From Deltaproteobacteria bacterium (GTDB lineage Bacteria > Desulfobacterota > Desulfobulbia > Desulfobulbales > SURF-16): a DNA stretch of 8,209 nucleotides. This document shows, in pieces, positions 1 to 5,837 of this stretch; the first letter of the stretch is position 1; every line of letters begins with the position of its first letter. Below the pieces are notes generated by a model. The model was not told the origin of the DNA. It made no database searches and saw nothing but the letters and a program-made list of their open reading frames with translations. The DNA lies in the NCBI GenBank assembly GCA_029939635.1, contig JAOZSN010000009.1, forward strand, positions 1 through 8,209. Direction: 5' to 3'. Both the position numbers and the translations under genes were made by a program.

Positions 1-298
1 GATCAGGCATGGTGCGGACAAAGGCACCAAAGCGTTCCAGCTCCATGGGGACAGAACTGATATCGAGGATACGGCGGAGGGTGGAGGAAAGGGAGGCACG
101 AATGGAGCGCAGGAAGACATCGTTAATGACCTCCAAGGCCGGCATTTTGACCTGGACAATGCGTTCCTGTTTGGAAAAGTCGTAGGGCGCATATTCTAAC
201 GCATCTTCATCAATGGTCTCTTCCGGCTCTTCAATGTCACCGCCGGAGATCCCTTTGAGGAGGGCATCGACTTCGTCCTGGCTTAATATCTGTTCCAT
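1..298 (-). CDS. fliM: Flagellar motor switch protein FliM, N-terminal part (runs off window)
   Basis: Reverse-strand translation from the ATG at 298-296 gives 99 open codons to the window edge, so the C-terminal two thirds or more is missing. Residues 4-16 read ILSQDEVDALLKG, the conserved FliM N-terminal peptide that binds phosphorylated CheY. It is followed by an acidic linker and a YAPYDFSKQERIV block (about residues 36-48) typical of the start of the FliM middle domain. FliM is a C-ring (switch complex) protein at the cytoplasmic base of the flagellum and controls rotation direction together with FliG and FliN. The gene lies 15 bp downstream of fliL in the same direction, with a CAAAGG ribosome site at 309-304, so the two are very likely co-transcribed. 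The identification is firm; only completeness is unknown. Confidence 0.95.
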   Translation of the reverse strand, partial: MEQILSQDEVDALLKGISGGDIEEPEETIDEDALEYAPYDFSKQERIVQVKMPALEVINDVFLRSIRASLSSTLRRILDISSVPMELERFGAFVRTMPD

Positions 299-313
299 AT
301 GGACCTTTGCAAA

Positions 314-805
314 TTACTGGACGACAAAATTGGTAAAGTAAAGATGCTTCAGCTTATCTGGTCGGGCTGCCTGGTTGAAGCGTTCAAGGAGCTCATCACG
401 GATGCGGATTTTGCCTTCAGGTGTCATTACCTCTTCAAAGGAAAGACTGGTAAGGAGCATGATGACAATATCACGTAGCTTCGGCTCTATTTTTTGGATA
501 CGTTCTACTGCCTCGACATTTTCCACTTCTATAGAGATGGTGCACTTCAGATACCGTTTGCCCTTGGGGTCAGAGAGATTGAGGACAAACTCTTTGAGGG
601 TGACCATCTCGCCTACTGGCTCAGCCAATTCCTCTTCCTTGGGTTTTTCTTCTTCTACCTCTGCTGGAGGTGCCAAAAATTTTGTGTAGGCAAAAAAACC
701 ACCGCCGCCAGCAAGGAGCAAAACAACGCCAAGGATAATAAAGAGCATCATCTTTGATTTCTTTTTGGGCTCTTCTCCTGTTTCGCTATCTTCTTCGTCT
801 GCCAT
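314..805 (-). CDS. fliL: Flagellar basal body-associated protein FliL
   Basis: This is a 163-residue protein with the usual FliL plan. It has a short charged cytoplasmic N-terminus (1-18, rich in Glu and Lys), one membrane-spanning segment at about 19-44 with a GGGG run, an acidic Glu/Pro linker (about 46-66) and a periplasmic FliL domain. That domain contains the EFVLNLSDPKGKRYLKC block (72-88) and ends in FTNFVVQ, the normal family C-terminus. FliL associates with the stator (MotA/MotB) around the basal body and supports torque or stator function. The ATG at 805-803 is preceded by AGGAGA about 9 bases away, which supports this start. A sigma-54-type promoter lies 46 bp upstream and fliM follows 15 bp downstream, placing fliL first in a flagellar transcription unit. 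Length and domain order are normal. Confidence 0.93.
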   Translation of the reverse strand: MADEEDSETGEEPKKKSKMMLFIILGVVLLLAGGGGFFAYTKFLAPPAEVEEEKPKEEELAEPVGEMVTLKEFVLNLSDPKGKRYLKCTISIEVENVEAVERIQKIEPKLRDIVIMLLTSLSFEEVMTPEGKIRIRDELLERFNQAARPDKLKHLYFTNFVVQ

Positions 806-850
806 GGATCATCTTCTCCTGATAATTAATTATGGTTGTTAGCCTGAAAA

Positions 851-865
851 GCAACTATTGTGCCG
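851..865 (-). promoter_or_regulatory. Sigma-54 (-24/-12) promoter of fliL-fliM
   Basis: On the minus strand the sequence is CGGCAC-AATAG-TTGC followed by T. It matches the sigma-54 consensus TGGCAC-N5-TTGC at all but the first base and has the required 10 bases between the invariant GG and GC. Transcription would start about 12 bases further on, near position 840, giving a leader of about 35 bases that contains the fliL ribosome site. Sigma-54 control of flagellar genes is common in deltaproteobacteria. No enhancer site for a FlrC/FleQ-type activator was identified. Confidence 0.75.
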
Positions 866-930
866 CGCCATGAGGCTGTATGGAGCGCATGGTGAACCCC
901 TTTGATATTATGGAGTAATTTTTGTAATAA

Positions 931-1038
931 ATGCCCATGGGTAGTGACACGGAAACAGGACAAGGAGGTCTTTGTCAGATTTTTGACCGCTTAAAGTCGA
1001 TAGCAGTCAAGATTTTGGAGGTGAGTGTTATGTTTTAG
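931..1038 (+). CDS. Possible small ORF, 35 residues, unknown function
   Basis: The open frame starts at ATG 931 (a second in-frame ATG is at 937), directly after an in-frame TAA, and ends at TAG 1036-1038. The C-terminal half reads CQIFDRLKSIAVKILEVSVM, a plausible amphipathic helix of alternating charged and aliphatic residues. The only upstream ribosome-like motif is GGAG at 912-915, about 15 bases from the start, which is too far to be convincing. A better-placed GGAGG at 1017-1021 would instead initiate at the internal ATG 1030 and make only Met-Phe-stop. The stop codon overlaps the first bases of the 1037-1072 dyad. It resembles no family I know and may be chance. Confidence 0.2.
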   Translation: MPMGSDTETGQGGLCQIFDRLKSIAVKILEVSVMF

Positions 1039-1072
1039 CAGAGGCGTCCTGTCTGTACAGGTGCCCTCTGCT
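1037..1072. repeat. Interrupted dyad (hairpin) upstream of the DUF362 gene
   Basis: AGCAGAGG at 1037-1044 pairs perfectly with CCTCTGCT at 1065-1072. After a 3x3 mismatch, CCTGT (1048-1052) pairs with ACAGG (1057-1061) around a CTGT loop. There is no T-tract on either side, so it is not a standard terminator. Its right edge touches the predicted -35 region of the DUF362 promoter, so an operator is one reading and an RNA hairpin is another. Confidence 0.6.
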
Positions 1073-1096
1073 ATCCGGGCAAAAGTCTGTTATAGT
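1068..1096 (+). promoter_or_regulatory. Extended -10 promoter candidate for the DUF362 gene
   Basis: TG-T-TATAGT at 1088-1096 is an extended -10 element with 5 of 6 consensus bases. The -35 at the 17-base spacing (CTGCTA, 1068-1073) is weak, which is usual for extended -10 promoters. The expected start point is about 1103, one or two bases before the ATG at 1105, and no Shine-Dalgarno precedes that ATG. A leaderless transcript is therefore possible. Confidence 0.45.
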
Positions 1097-1104
1097 AATA
1101 TCCT

Positions 1105-2061
1105 ATGTCCATTCCTCCCCCAGCAAAAAAAATCCCTGTGGCCCTATGCCGGTGCCAAAATTATGACCGGCAGGGGCTGAAAAAATATATTGCCCATCTT
1201 GTTGAGGCCACAGGCTTCCATGTCCCCACCGGGATGCAGTTGCTGTTGAAACCAAATCTGGTGACTGCAACCTGTCATCATGATTTGGCCTGCACCCACC
1301 CTGAATTTGTTGCAGCAGTTGCGGAATATTTTATTGATCGTGGGGCTGTGGTACGAGTGGGGGACTCGCCGGCTACTGGTGGTGGACTACGCGCCATGGA
1401 TATCTGTGGGATGGCCGAGTCCTTAGCAGGTCTGCCAGTGGAAATGGTGGAGTTTGCTGAGACCGAAACAAAGGTTTTGCCCAGCGGTATTCGCGTTCAT
1501 ATTGCGCGTCACGCCTTAGAATGTGATGCCCTGATTAATCTGGCCAAGGTCAAGGCCCACTGCCAGGTGCGGTTAACCTTGGCTGTAAAGAATTATTTCG
1601 GTGTGGTTAAGGGGTGGCATAAGGCCATGGCCCATCAGCTCCATGGCGGCAATGGCGGTGAAAAATTTACGGCATTACTGGTGGAATTGCCAGAGCTCCT
1701 TCCTGCTGGTCTTAGTATGGCTGATGGTATCCTTGCCATGCATGAAACTGGGCCCATGGATGGCAAGGAGTTTGCCCTTGGTCTGTTGGGTTGCAGTGCT
1801 GATGCCCATGCCATGGATACTACCTTTTTGCAGCTGCTGAATGTGGACAAGCAATCCTGCCCTCTCTGGCAAGAAGGCGCCCGGCGTGGACTAGCTGGTA
1901 CACAACAAGAGATGCTTTCTTTTCCTTTGGCCTGCCCCGAAGAGATGTTGGTTACAAATTTTAGGGTACCCCCTATCCTTGCCCCTACTCGTTTTACTTT
2001 GCACCACGTCATAGCCAGTCTGACTGGTCGTTTCAAGGTGCTGCTGAGGACGAAGGGGTAA
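1105..2061 (+). CDS. DUF362 domain-containing protein
   Basis: This 318-residue protein carries the DUF362 signature blocks in order: KPNLV (49-53), THPEFVAA (64-71), a VRVGDSPATGG stretch (83-93), INLAKVKAH (144-152, the family's K-K-H block) and TLAVKNYFGVVKG (158-170). The biochemical role of DUF362 proteins is not settled. Many anaerobes carry them, often fused to a 4Fe-4S ferredoxin domain. Here the protein ends soon after the DUF362 core and has no CxxCxxC cluster motif, so it is the single-domain form. The scattered cysteines (C15, C17, C57, C63) do not form a clear cluster motif. No signal peptide is visible, suggesting a cytoplasmic location. The start is uncertain because no ribosome site precedes the ATG; a leaderless mRNA would explain this. 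It converges on the nitroreductase gene with 6 bases between the stop codons. Confidence 0.85.
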   Translation: MSIPPPAKKIPVALCRCQNYDRQGLKKYIAHLVEATGFHVPTGMQLLLKPNLVTATCHHDLACTHPEFVAAVAEYFIDRGAVVRVGDSPATGGGLRAMDICGMAESLAGLPVEMVEFAETETKVLPSGIRVHIARHALECDALINLAKVKAHCQVRLTLAVKNYFGVVKGWHKAMAHQLHGGNGGEKFTALLVELPELLPAGLSMADGILAMHETGPMDGKEFALGLLGCSADAHAMDTTFLQLLNVDKQSCPLWQEGARRGLAGTQQEMLSFPLACPEEMLVTNFRVPPILAPTRFTLHHVIASLTGRFKVLLRTKG

Positions 2062-2067
2062 TGGAGA

Positions 2068-2730
2068 TTATTTCTGCCAGCTCACAATGTCATCAATAGC
2101 AGCCCGATCAGTGCGAAAGGCGTTTGCTGGTGAGTCTAAATCTGGATAGCCAATGGACAGGCCAAGAACCAGCCGTTTACTGGCAGGGATGCCCAGAAAT
2201 TCTTTTATCTCTGTGGCGTAATCAGTGGTGAAGGCTTGGGGTACGGTGCCAAGTCCCTTGGCATGGGCTGCCAGCATCAGACTTTGGGCAAAGAGGCCCA
2301 GGTCAAAGAGCGACCAGGAGGAAAGGGAGCTGTCCTGGTAGAGATAGATGGCGTGGGGTGCACCGTAAAAATTGAAGTTAACTGCCTTGGCCTTGGCAAT
2401 GACAGCTGGGTCACTTAAATCAATGCCCATGGCCTCTTTGCGCTGTTTAAAAAGATGATTGATGCGGGCTGCTTCAGCGTCAGGCCATGATTGGGGAGCC
2501 TCTAAATCAGGGTTGGCATCTTTCCCTTTTTCAAACAAATCAACCATCATGGCGGACAGGGCTTCTTTTTTTGCTCCAGAGATAACGACAGCCTGCCACG
2601 GTTGGCTGTTTTTATAGGATGGGCTCCATTGTGCCGTGGCAATAACATCTTGTAATATGTCCTGGGCAACGATTTTGTCTTGAAATTTACGAATACTCAT
2701 TCTGTTTTTGATACATTCTATGGTGTCCAT
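2068..2730 (-). CDS. Nitroreductase family FMN-dependent oxidoreductase
   Basis: This 220-residue protein matches the nitroreductase fold in length and motifs. The N-terminal RMSIRKF (10-16) is the FMN-phosphate-binding RxSxR block. WSPSYKNSQPWQ (35-46) is the conserved S-x-x-N-x-Q-P-W region. YGAPHAIYLY (122-131) is the central strand, and GLGTVPQ (159-165) and LSIGYPD (191-197) are the C-terminal flavin-contacting segments. The family reduces nitroaromatics, quinones or enones with NAD(P)H and works as a cytoplasmic dimer; the true substrate cannot be read from sequence. An insert of about 50 residues between 65 and 115 resembles the NfnB/YdjA-like long forms. The ATG at 2730-2728 is preceded by AGAGGAAA at good spacing. 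It is divergent from fabL and converges on the DUF362 gene. A sigma-70-like promoter is seen at 2831-2858. Confidence 0.88.
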   Translation of the reverse strand: MDTIECIKNRMSIRKFQDKIVAQDILQDVIATAQWSPSYKNSQPWQAVVISGAKKEALSAMMVDLFEKGKDANPDLEAPQSWPDAEAARINHLFKQRKEAMGIDLSDPAVIAKAKAVNFNFYGAPHAIYLYQDSSLSSWSLFDLGLFAQSLMLAAHAKGLGTVPQAFTTDYATEIKEFLGIPASKRLVLGLSIGYPDLDSPANAFRTDRAAIDDIVSWQK

Positions 2731-2780
2731 GCGGTTTCCTCTGGGGCAGGGTTTCTATTTAAATAAAGCCTGAAATTCCT

Positions 2781-2809
2781 TTGCGTATACAGGGTGATCC
2801 TGCTACAAT
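2781..2809 (+). promoter_or_regulatory. Sigma-70-like promoter candidate for fabL
   Basis: TTGCGT (2781-2786), a 17-base spacer and TACAAT (2804-2809) form a reasonable plus-strand promoter. The start would be near 2816, giving a leader of about 115 bases before the fabL ATG. It lies on the opposite strand from, and just downstream of, the predicted nitroreductase start point, so the two promoters face each other. Confidence 0.45.
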
Positions 2810-2830
2810 TCTTTAACTTACGAATAGCAG

Positions 2831-2858
2831 ATTATACAAATTTAATAGATAAGTTCAA
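2831..2858 (-). promoter_or_regulatory. Sigma-70-like promoter for the nitroreductase gene
   Basis: Read on the minus strand, TTGAAC (2858-2853), a 16-base spacer and a perfect TATAAT (2836-2831) form a good promoter. Initiation near 2824 gives a leader of about 94 bases. Its transcript would cross the predicted fabL promoter at 2781-2809. Confidence 0.55.
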
Positions 2859-2859
2859 T

Positions 2860-2915
2860 GCGCTAATTTCATTCTGATTTTTGAGGTTTATTTTCTATCT
2901 CCTGAATTTTAGCGC
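2860..2915. repeat. Spaced inverted repeat GCGCTAA / TTAGCGC before fabL
   Basis: GCGCTAA at 2860-2866 and TTAGCGC at 2909-2915 are exact inverted copies 42 bases apart. The right arm ends 5 bases before the fabL ribosome site (AAGGAG, 2921-2926). It could be a pair of operator half-sites or a long-range leader stem, or it could be chance at 7 bp. Confidence 0.3.
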
Positions 2916-2931
2916 TTATAAAGGAGTTATT

Positions 2932-3684
2932 ATGTTTCATCTTGAGGGAAAGACTGCCCTGATTACTGGCAGTTCACGCGGTATTGGTAAGGCCATTGCC
3001 CTGCGCTTTGCGGAAAACGGTATCAACTGCGTGGTTAATTATGTTCGCCATAAAAAAGAGGCAGAAAATACATCTCGACTCATTGAGGAGCGGGGGGCCG
3101 AGTGCATGGTGGTCAAGGCTAATGTGGCCAAGGATGAGGATCTTATTGCCATGTTTGCCCAGATCAAGGAGCGTTATGGTAAGCTTGATCTGCTGGTCTC
3201 CAATGCAGCCTCTGGTGTCTTGAAGCCAGTGATGGAGTTAACCACCCGTCATTGGAATTGGGCTATGGATATTAATGCCCGGGCCTTGCTATCTTTGGCT
3301 CAACAGGCAGTTCCCCTCATGACAGAAGGCTCACGCATTATGGCAGTCTCTAGCCTTGGTTCTGTTCGGGCGGTGGAAAATTATACGGCTGTGGGAGCCT
3401 CTAAGGCTGCCTTGGAGTCGTTGGTGCGTCATCTTGCTGTGGAATTAGGACCTTTGAAAATTAATGTTAATACTATTAGCGCTGGGGCCGTTGACACTGA
3501 GGCCTTGAAAAAATTTCCCAACCGCGAGGAAATTTTGGAAGGATCCATTGCCAAGACCCCCATGGGTGTCTTGACCACACCTGATGATGTGGCTGACCTG
3601 GCCTTATTCTTGGCCAGCGACCTTGCTAAAATGATTCATGGCCAGACCGTGGTTGTTGATGGTGGATATTCGATAAGGGCGTAA
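2932..3684 (+). CDS. fabL: Enoyl-[acyl-carrier-protein] reductase, FabL type (NADPH)
   Basis: This 250-residue short-chain dehydrogenase/reductase has the nucleotide-binding TGSSRGIG (12-19), SNAASG (90-95), the catalytic-region VSSLGS (139-144) and YTAVGASK (151-158). The Tyr-x6-Lys spacing separates enoyl-ACP reductases from the Tyr-x3-Lys ketoreductases such as FabG. The blocks NAASGVLKPVMEL, SSLGSVR, ALKKFPNRE and GQTVVVDGG closely follow Bacillus subtilis FabL as I remember it. The expected reaction is NADPH-dependent reduction of the trans-2-enoyl-ACP double bond, the last step of each fatty acid elongation cycle, in the cytoplasm. The ATG at 2932 has AAGGAG five bases upstream. An in-frame TTG at 2881 would add 17 residues not present in the family and lacks a ribosome site. 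FabG-like or other SDR activity is the main alternative but fits the active-site spacing less well. Confidence 0.85.
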   Translation: MFHLEGKTALITGSSRGIGKAIALRFAENGINCVVNYVRHKKEAENTSRLIEERGAECMVVKANVAKDEDLIAMFAQIKERYGKLDLLVSNAASGVLKPVMELTTRHWNWAMDINARALLSLAQQAVPLMTEGSRIMAVSSLGSVRAVENYTAVGASKAALESLVRHLAVELGPLKINVNTISAGAVDTEALKKFPNREEILEGSIAKTPMGVLTTPDDVADLALFLASDLAKMIHGQTVVVDGGYSIRA

Positions 3685-3690
3685 TAAAGA

Positions 3691-3764
3691 TAGTTGTCAG
3701 TTGTCAGTGATCAGTTGTCAGTAGTGCCAGCAATGAGCAGCTTGTAACGAGCAACTGGCAACTA
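3691..3764. repeat. Heptanucleotide tandem repeats with long hairpin between fabL and maf
   Basis: From 3692 the DNA reads in exact 7-base steps: AGTTGTC, AGTTGTC, AGTGATC, AGTTGTC, then the degenerate AGTAGTG (ending at 3726). At 3751-3763, GCAACTGGCAACT is the inverted counterpart. As RNA, 3691-3704 and 3751-3764 pair over 14 positions including two G-U pairs. The unit fills nearly all of the 84-bp spacer and ends 4 bases before the maf ATG. It looks like an interspersed short repeat of the STRR/REP kind rather than a terminator, since no T-tract follows. Confidence 0.7.
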
Positions 3765-3768
3765 AATT

Positions 3769-4368
3769 ATGAAACCAATTTTTAAAACTCTCCATCCCTT
3801 AATATTAGCCTCTGGCTCACCTCGGCGACGGGATTTTTTTGAGCAGCTTGGCTTGAATTTTACTGTGGTCTGCGCTGATATCCCTGAAGAACCGAATAGT
3901 GGTGAAGGTGCGGCTGATTATGTTCGGCGACTGGCTTTAGCCAAGGCCGAGGAGGTGGTGAAAAATCATTTATCTGCTGCTGTGGTAGGGGCTGATACGG
4001 CAGTGGTTTATGATGGTGTTATCCTGGGTAAGCCCGCTGATGTCCACGAGGCTGTGGATATGGTACTGAGTTTATCCGGCGATTGGCATGAGGTGTGGAG
4101 TGGCTTTGCTGTTATTGCTCCTGGCGGAGCTGGCAGGGTGAGTCAGGCGGTTTGCACCAAAGTGCGCTTTGCCGATGTGGGGCGTGATACTTGTAAGGCC
4201 TATGGGGCCAGTTGTGATGGCCTTGATAAGGCCGGGGGCTATGGCATTCAGAGTGCTGGGGCTTTTTTGGTGGAGGAAATAGAGGGCTCCTACTCCAACG
4301 TCATTGGTTTACCACTGGCCGAGGTGGTCAGTCAGCTTATGAAGTTGGGCATTATTAGATCTGTCTGA
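3769..4368 (+). CDS. maf: Maf-like nucleoside triphosphate pyrophosphatase (YhdE type)
   Basis: This 199-residue protein has the hallmark Maf motifs: LILASGSPRRR (11-21) with the phosphate-contacting SxSPRR, VVGADTAVV (72-80) with the catalytic Asp76, ILGKP (85-89), and DKAGGYGIQ (153-161) followed by VEEIEGSYSNVIGLPL (168-183). The YGIQ sequence, rather than the FKSEG-type sequence of YceF proteins, suggests the dTTP/UTP pyrophosphatase subgroup. Family members hydrolyse non-canonical or canonical NTPs to NMP and pyrophosphate; Maf was first described as a septum inhibitor. The ATG at 3769 lacks any Shine-Dalgarno because the repeat hairpin ends at 3764. The nine residues before LILASGSP are a normal length, so the start is probably right. 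No separate promoter is visible, so it may be read through from fabL. Confidence 0.92.
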   Translation: MKPIFKTLHPLILASGSPRRRDFFEQLGLNFTVVCADIPEEPNSGEGAADYVRRLALAKAEEVVKNHLSAAVVGADTAVVYDGVILGKPADVHEAVDMVLSLSGDWHEVWSGFAVIAPGGAGRVSQAVCTKVRFADVGRDTCKAYGASCDGLDKAGGYGIQSAGAFLVEEIEGSYSNVIGLPLAEVVSQLMKLGIIRSV

Positions 4369-4384
4369 CTGGCCATGTATGTCT

Positions 4385-4414
4385 TTGACATTGCTGTTGG
4401 ATATGAAGTATAAA
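4385..4414 (+). promoter_or_regulatory. Sigma-70-like promoter of the EAL-HDOD gene
   Basis: A perfect -35 TTGACA (4385-4390) is followed after 18 bases by TATAAA (4409-4414). The start would be near 4421, leaving a leader of about 45 bases before the ATG at 4466. This makes the downstream gene independent of maf. Confidence 0.65.
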
Positions 4415-4465
4415 TTTGACTGGTTAATGCTGTTTTAGCAGTCCTCTTCTTTGCACGGAAAGAAA

Positions 4466-5713
4466 ATGACTACTGCACCTGTTCCTTATGATTCCAGTCG
4501 GGTCTTTCTGGCTCGACAACCTATTTTTCGTTCTAATATGCGGGTTTTTGGCTATGAGCTGCTTTTTCGCTCTGGTTTGGCCAATTTCTGTAATACCGCC
4601 CTTGACGGCGTGGCCATGACCTCGTCTGTGGTGGCCAACAGCCATTCTCTTCTTGGTCTGCATAAGGTACTGCAAGGAAAACGCGGTTTTATTAATTTCC
4701 CTCAGCAGATGCTTAATCGCCATGTACCAGTCCTCTTTTCGGCCAAAAATACCGTGGTTGAGATACTCGAAGACGTTGAACCAACGGCCGAGGTGATTGA
4801 GGCGTGTAGACTCTTAGTGAAGAATGGCTATATCTTGGCCCTTGATGATTTTGAGTATGATGCCAAATTTGATCCTCTTTTAAAATTGGCCCGCATCGTG
4901 AAGTTTGATGTGCGGGCCCAGTCGTGGGATGAGTTGCAACGGCAGGTAGAGATTGTCAAAGGGTTCAATGTTAAGCTTTTGGCTGAAAAGGTGGAGGATC
5001 AGGAGGAGTTTGATCAACTCAAAGGGTTTGGTTTTCACCTTTTCCAGGGCTATTTTTTTGCTAAACCGCAGATCATACAAGGCAGAGATATTCCTGGTTC
5101 CAAGCTTCATTACCTCCAGATTTTACAACGCTTACAAGATAGCAGCGCAGAGTATGATGAGTTGGCCGAGATGGTGAGCCATGATGTTTCCCTGGCCTAT
5201 AAATTATTACAATATGTCAATTCTGCCGCCTTTGCTCTGCGGGTGGAGATTCAATCCCTGCAGAGTGCCATTGCCCTGGTAGGGGAGGAGCGCCTCAGGC
5301 AATGGGTGGAAATTATGATGCTCTCCTATATGGCCGAAGAAAAGCCCCATGAGCTACTTCGTCTCTCTATCCAGCGCGCCACCTTTTGTAAGCAGATTTG
5401 TGAGCGTCTCCCTGGCCTGGCCTCTAGTCGTAGTGGGTATCTCGTGGGACTCTTTTCTCTCCTTGAGACGATATTGGAAAGGAGCATGGTGGATATTTTG
5501 GCAGAGCTCCAGCTAAACCAGGATCTTAACGACGCCCTGGTCTCCCACAGTGGTATGCTTGGTGGTGTGTTGGTGCTGGCCAAGGTGTATGAAAGAGGCC
5601 AGTGGAATAAGGTTGAAAAATGTTGCACAATGCTGGGTTTAGCCAGCCGTGAACTTCCTGAGATATTAGCGGCTGCCATTGCCGCCGCTAATCAGATCTA
5701 TTTAGGTGAATAG
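4466..5713 (+). CDS. EAL-HDOD domain signalling protein (COG3434 type), probably non-catalytic
   Basis: This 415-residue protein has two parts. Residues about 12-205 form a degenerate EAL domain: FLARQPIF (14-21), YELLFRS (30-36) where active enzymes have the EAL triad, INFPQ (76-80), LALDDFEYD (124-132), KFDVR (146-150), LAEKVED (172-178) and FQGYFFAKP (193-201). Residues about 215-345 are an HDOD domain with VSHDVSLAYKLLQYVNSAAF (237-256) and LQSAIALVGEERLRQWV (265-281). This is the YuxH/CdgJ-like architecture; such proteins usually do not cleave cyclic di-GMP and act as signalling or motility adaptors. The ATG at 4466 follows GGAAAG; an in-frame TTG at 4451 would add only five residues and has no better site. 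It is cytoplasmic, with no membrane segment. The gene has its own promoter and no clear terminator. Confidence 0.9.
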   Translation: MTTAPVPYDSSRVFLARQPIFRSNMRVFGYELLFRSGLANFCNTALDGVAMTSSVVANSHSLLGLHKVLQGKRGFINFPQQMLNRHVPVLFSAKNTVVEILEDVEPTAEVIEACRLLVKNGYILALDDFEYDAKFDPLLKLARIVKFDVRAQSWDELQRQVEIVKGFNVKLLAEKVEDQEEFDQLKGFGFHLFQGYFFAKPQIIQGRDIPGSKLHYLQILQRLQDSSAEYDELAEMVSHDVSLAYKLLQYVNSAAFALRVEIQSLQSAIALVGEERLRQWVEIMMLSYMAEEKPHELLRLSIQRATFCKQICERLPGLASSRSGYLVGLFSLLETILERSMVDILAELQLNQDLNDALVSHSGMLGGVLVLAKVYERGQWNKVEKCCTMLGLASRELPEILAAAIAAANQIYLGE

Positions 5714-5837
5714 GTAGTTGAAGTGCGAAACTGTCTTTAGGGGACCTTGAAAAACTGAAGGCGTAATCCGCTGTATAAACAGCGATATTCCATGGGTTAG
5801 TCAACGGCTATAGTAATTTTTCGATAAATACGCTATT
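5714..5837. other. Spacer between the EAL-HDOD gene and the MITE-like element
   Basis: This is the unique part of the 282-bp gap between the convergent EAL-HDOD and glyS genes. It contains a short hairpin, CGCTGT-ATAA-ACAGCG (5769-5784), with no T-tract after it on either strand, so it is at best a weak termination or processing signal. No ORF with a ribosome site was seen. Confidence 0.5.

Larger units (their letters stand above)
806..1104. other. Intergenic region between divergent fliL and DUF362 gene
   Basis: These 299 bases separate two divergent genes. They contain the fliL sigma-54 promoter (851-865, minus), a possible 35-codon ORF (931-1038), two good Shine-Dalgarno sequences not followed by a long ORF (AAGGAGG at 962-968 and GGAGG at 1017-1021), a strong dyad (1037-1072) and an extended -10 element (1088-1096). 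No tRNA-like fold or terminator with a T-tract is seen. A small RNA or leader peptide could be encoded here, but nothing shows it directly. Confidence 0.6.

Noticed and set aside
1037..1072. Hairpin as a rho-independent terminator
   Set aside because: There is no T-tract on either strand, and the adjacent genes diverge from the region, so no transcript is expected to end there.
1635..2036. Open frames opposite the DUF362 gene (and similar antisense or offset frames over fliL, maf, EAL-HDOD and glyS)
   Set aside because: They overlap well-supported family genes, lack ribosome sites and recognisable motifs, and have the composition of shadow frames.
2881..2931. TTG start giving fabL a 17-residue N-terminal extension
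   Set aside because: The extension is not part of the FabL family, has no ribosome site, and the ATG at 2932 has AAGGAG at good spacing.
3692..3726. Heptad repeats as a CRISPR-like array
   Set aside because: Units are 7 bases and directly abutting, with no spacers and no cas genes nearby.
4451..4465. TTG start for the EAL-HDOD gene five codons upstream
   Set aside because: There is no Shine-Dalgarno before it; ATG 4466 follows GGAAAG and fits the family start.
5769..5784. Hairpin as terminator of the EAL-HDOD gene
   Set aside because: It has only a 6-bp stem and is not followed by a T-rich stretch.
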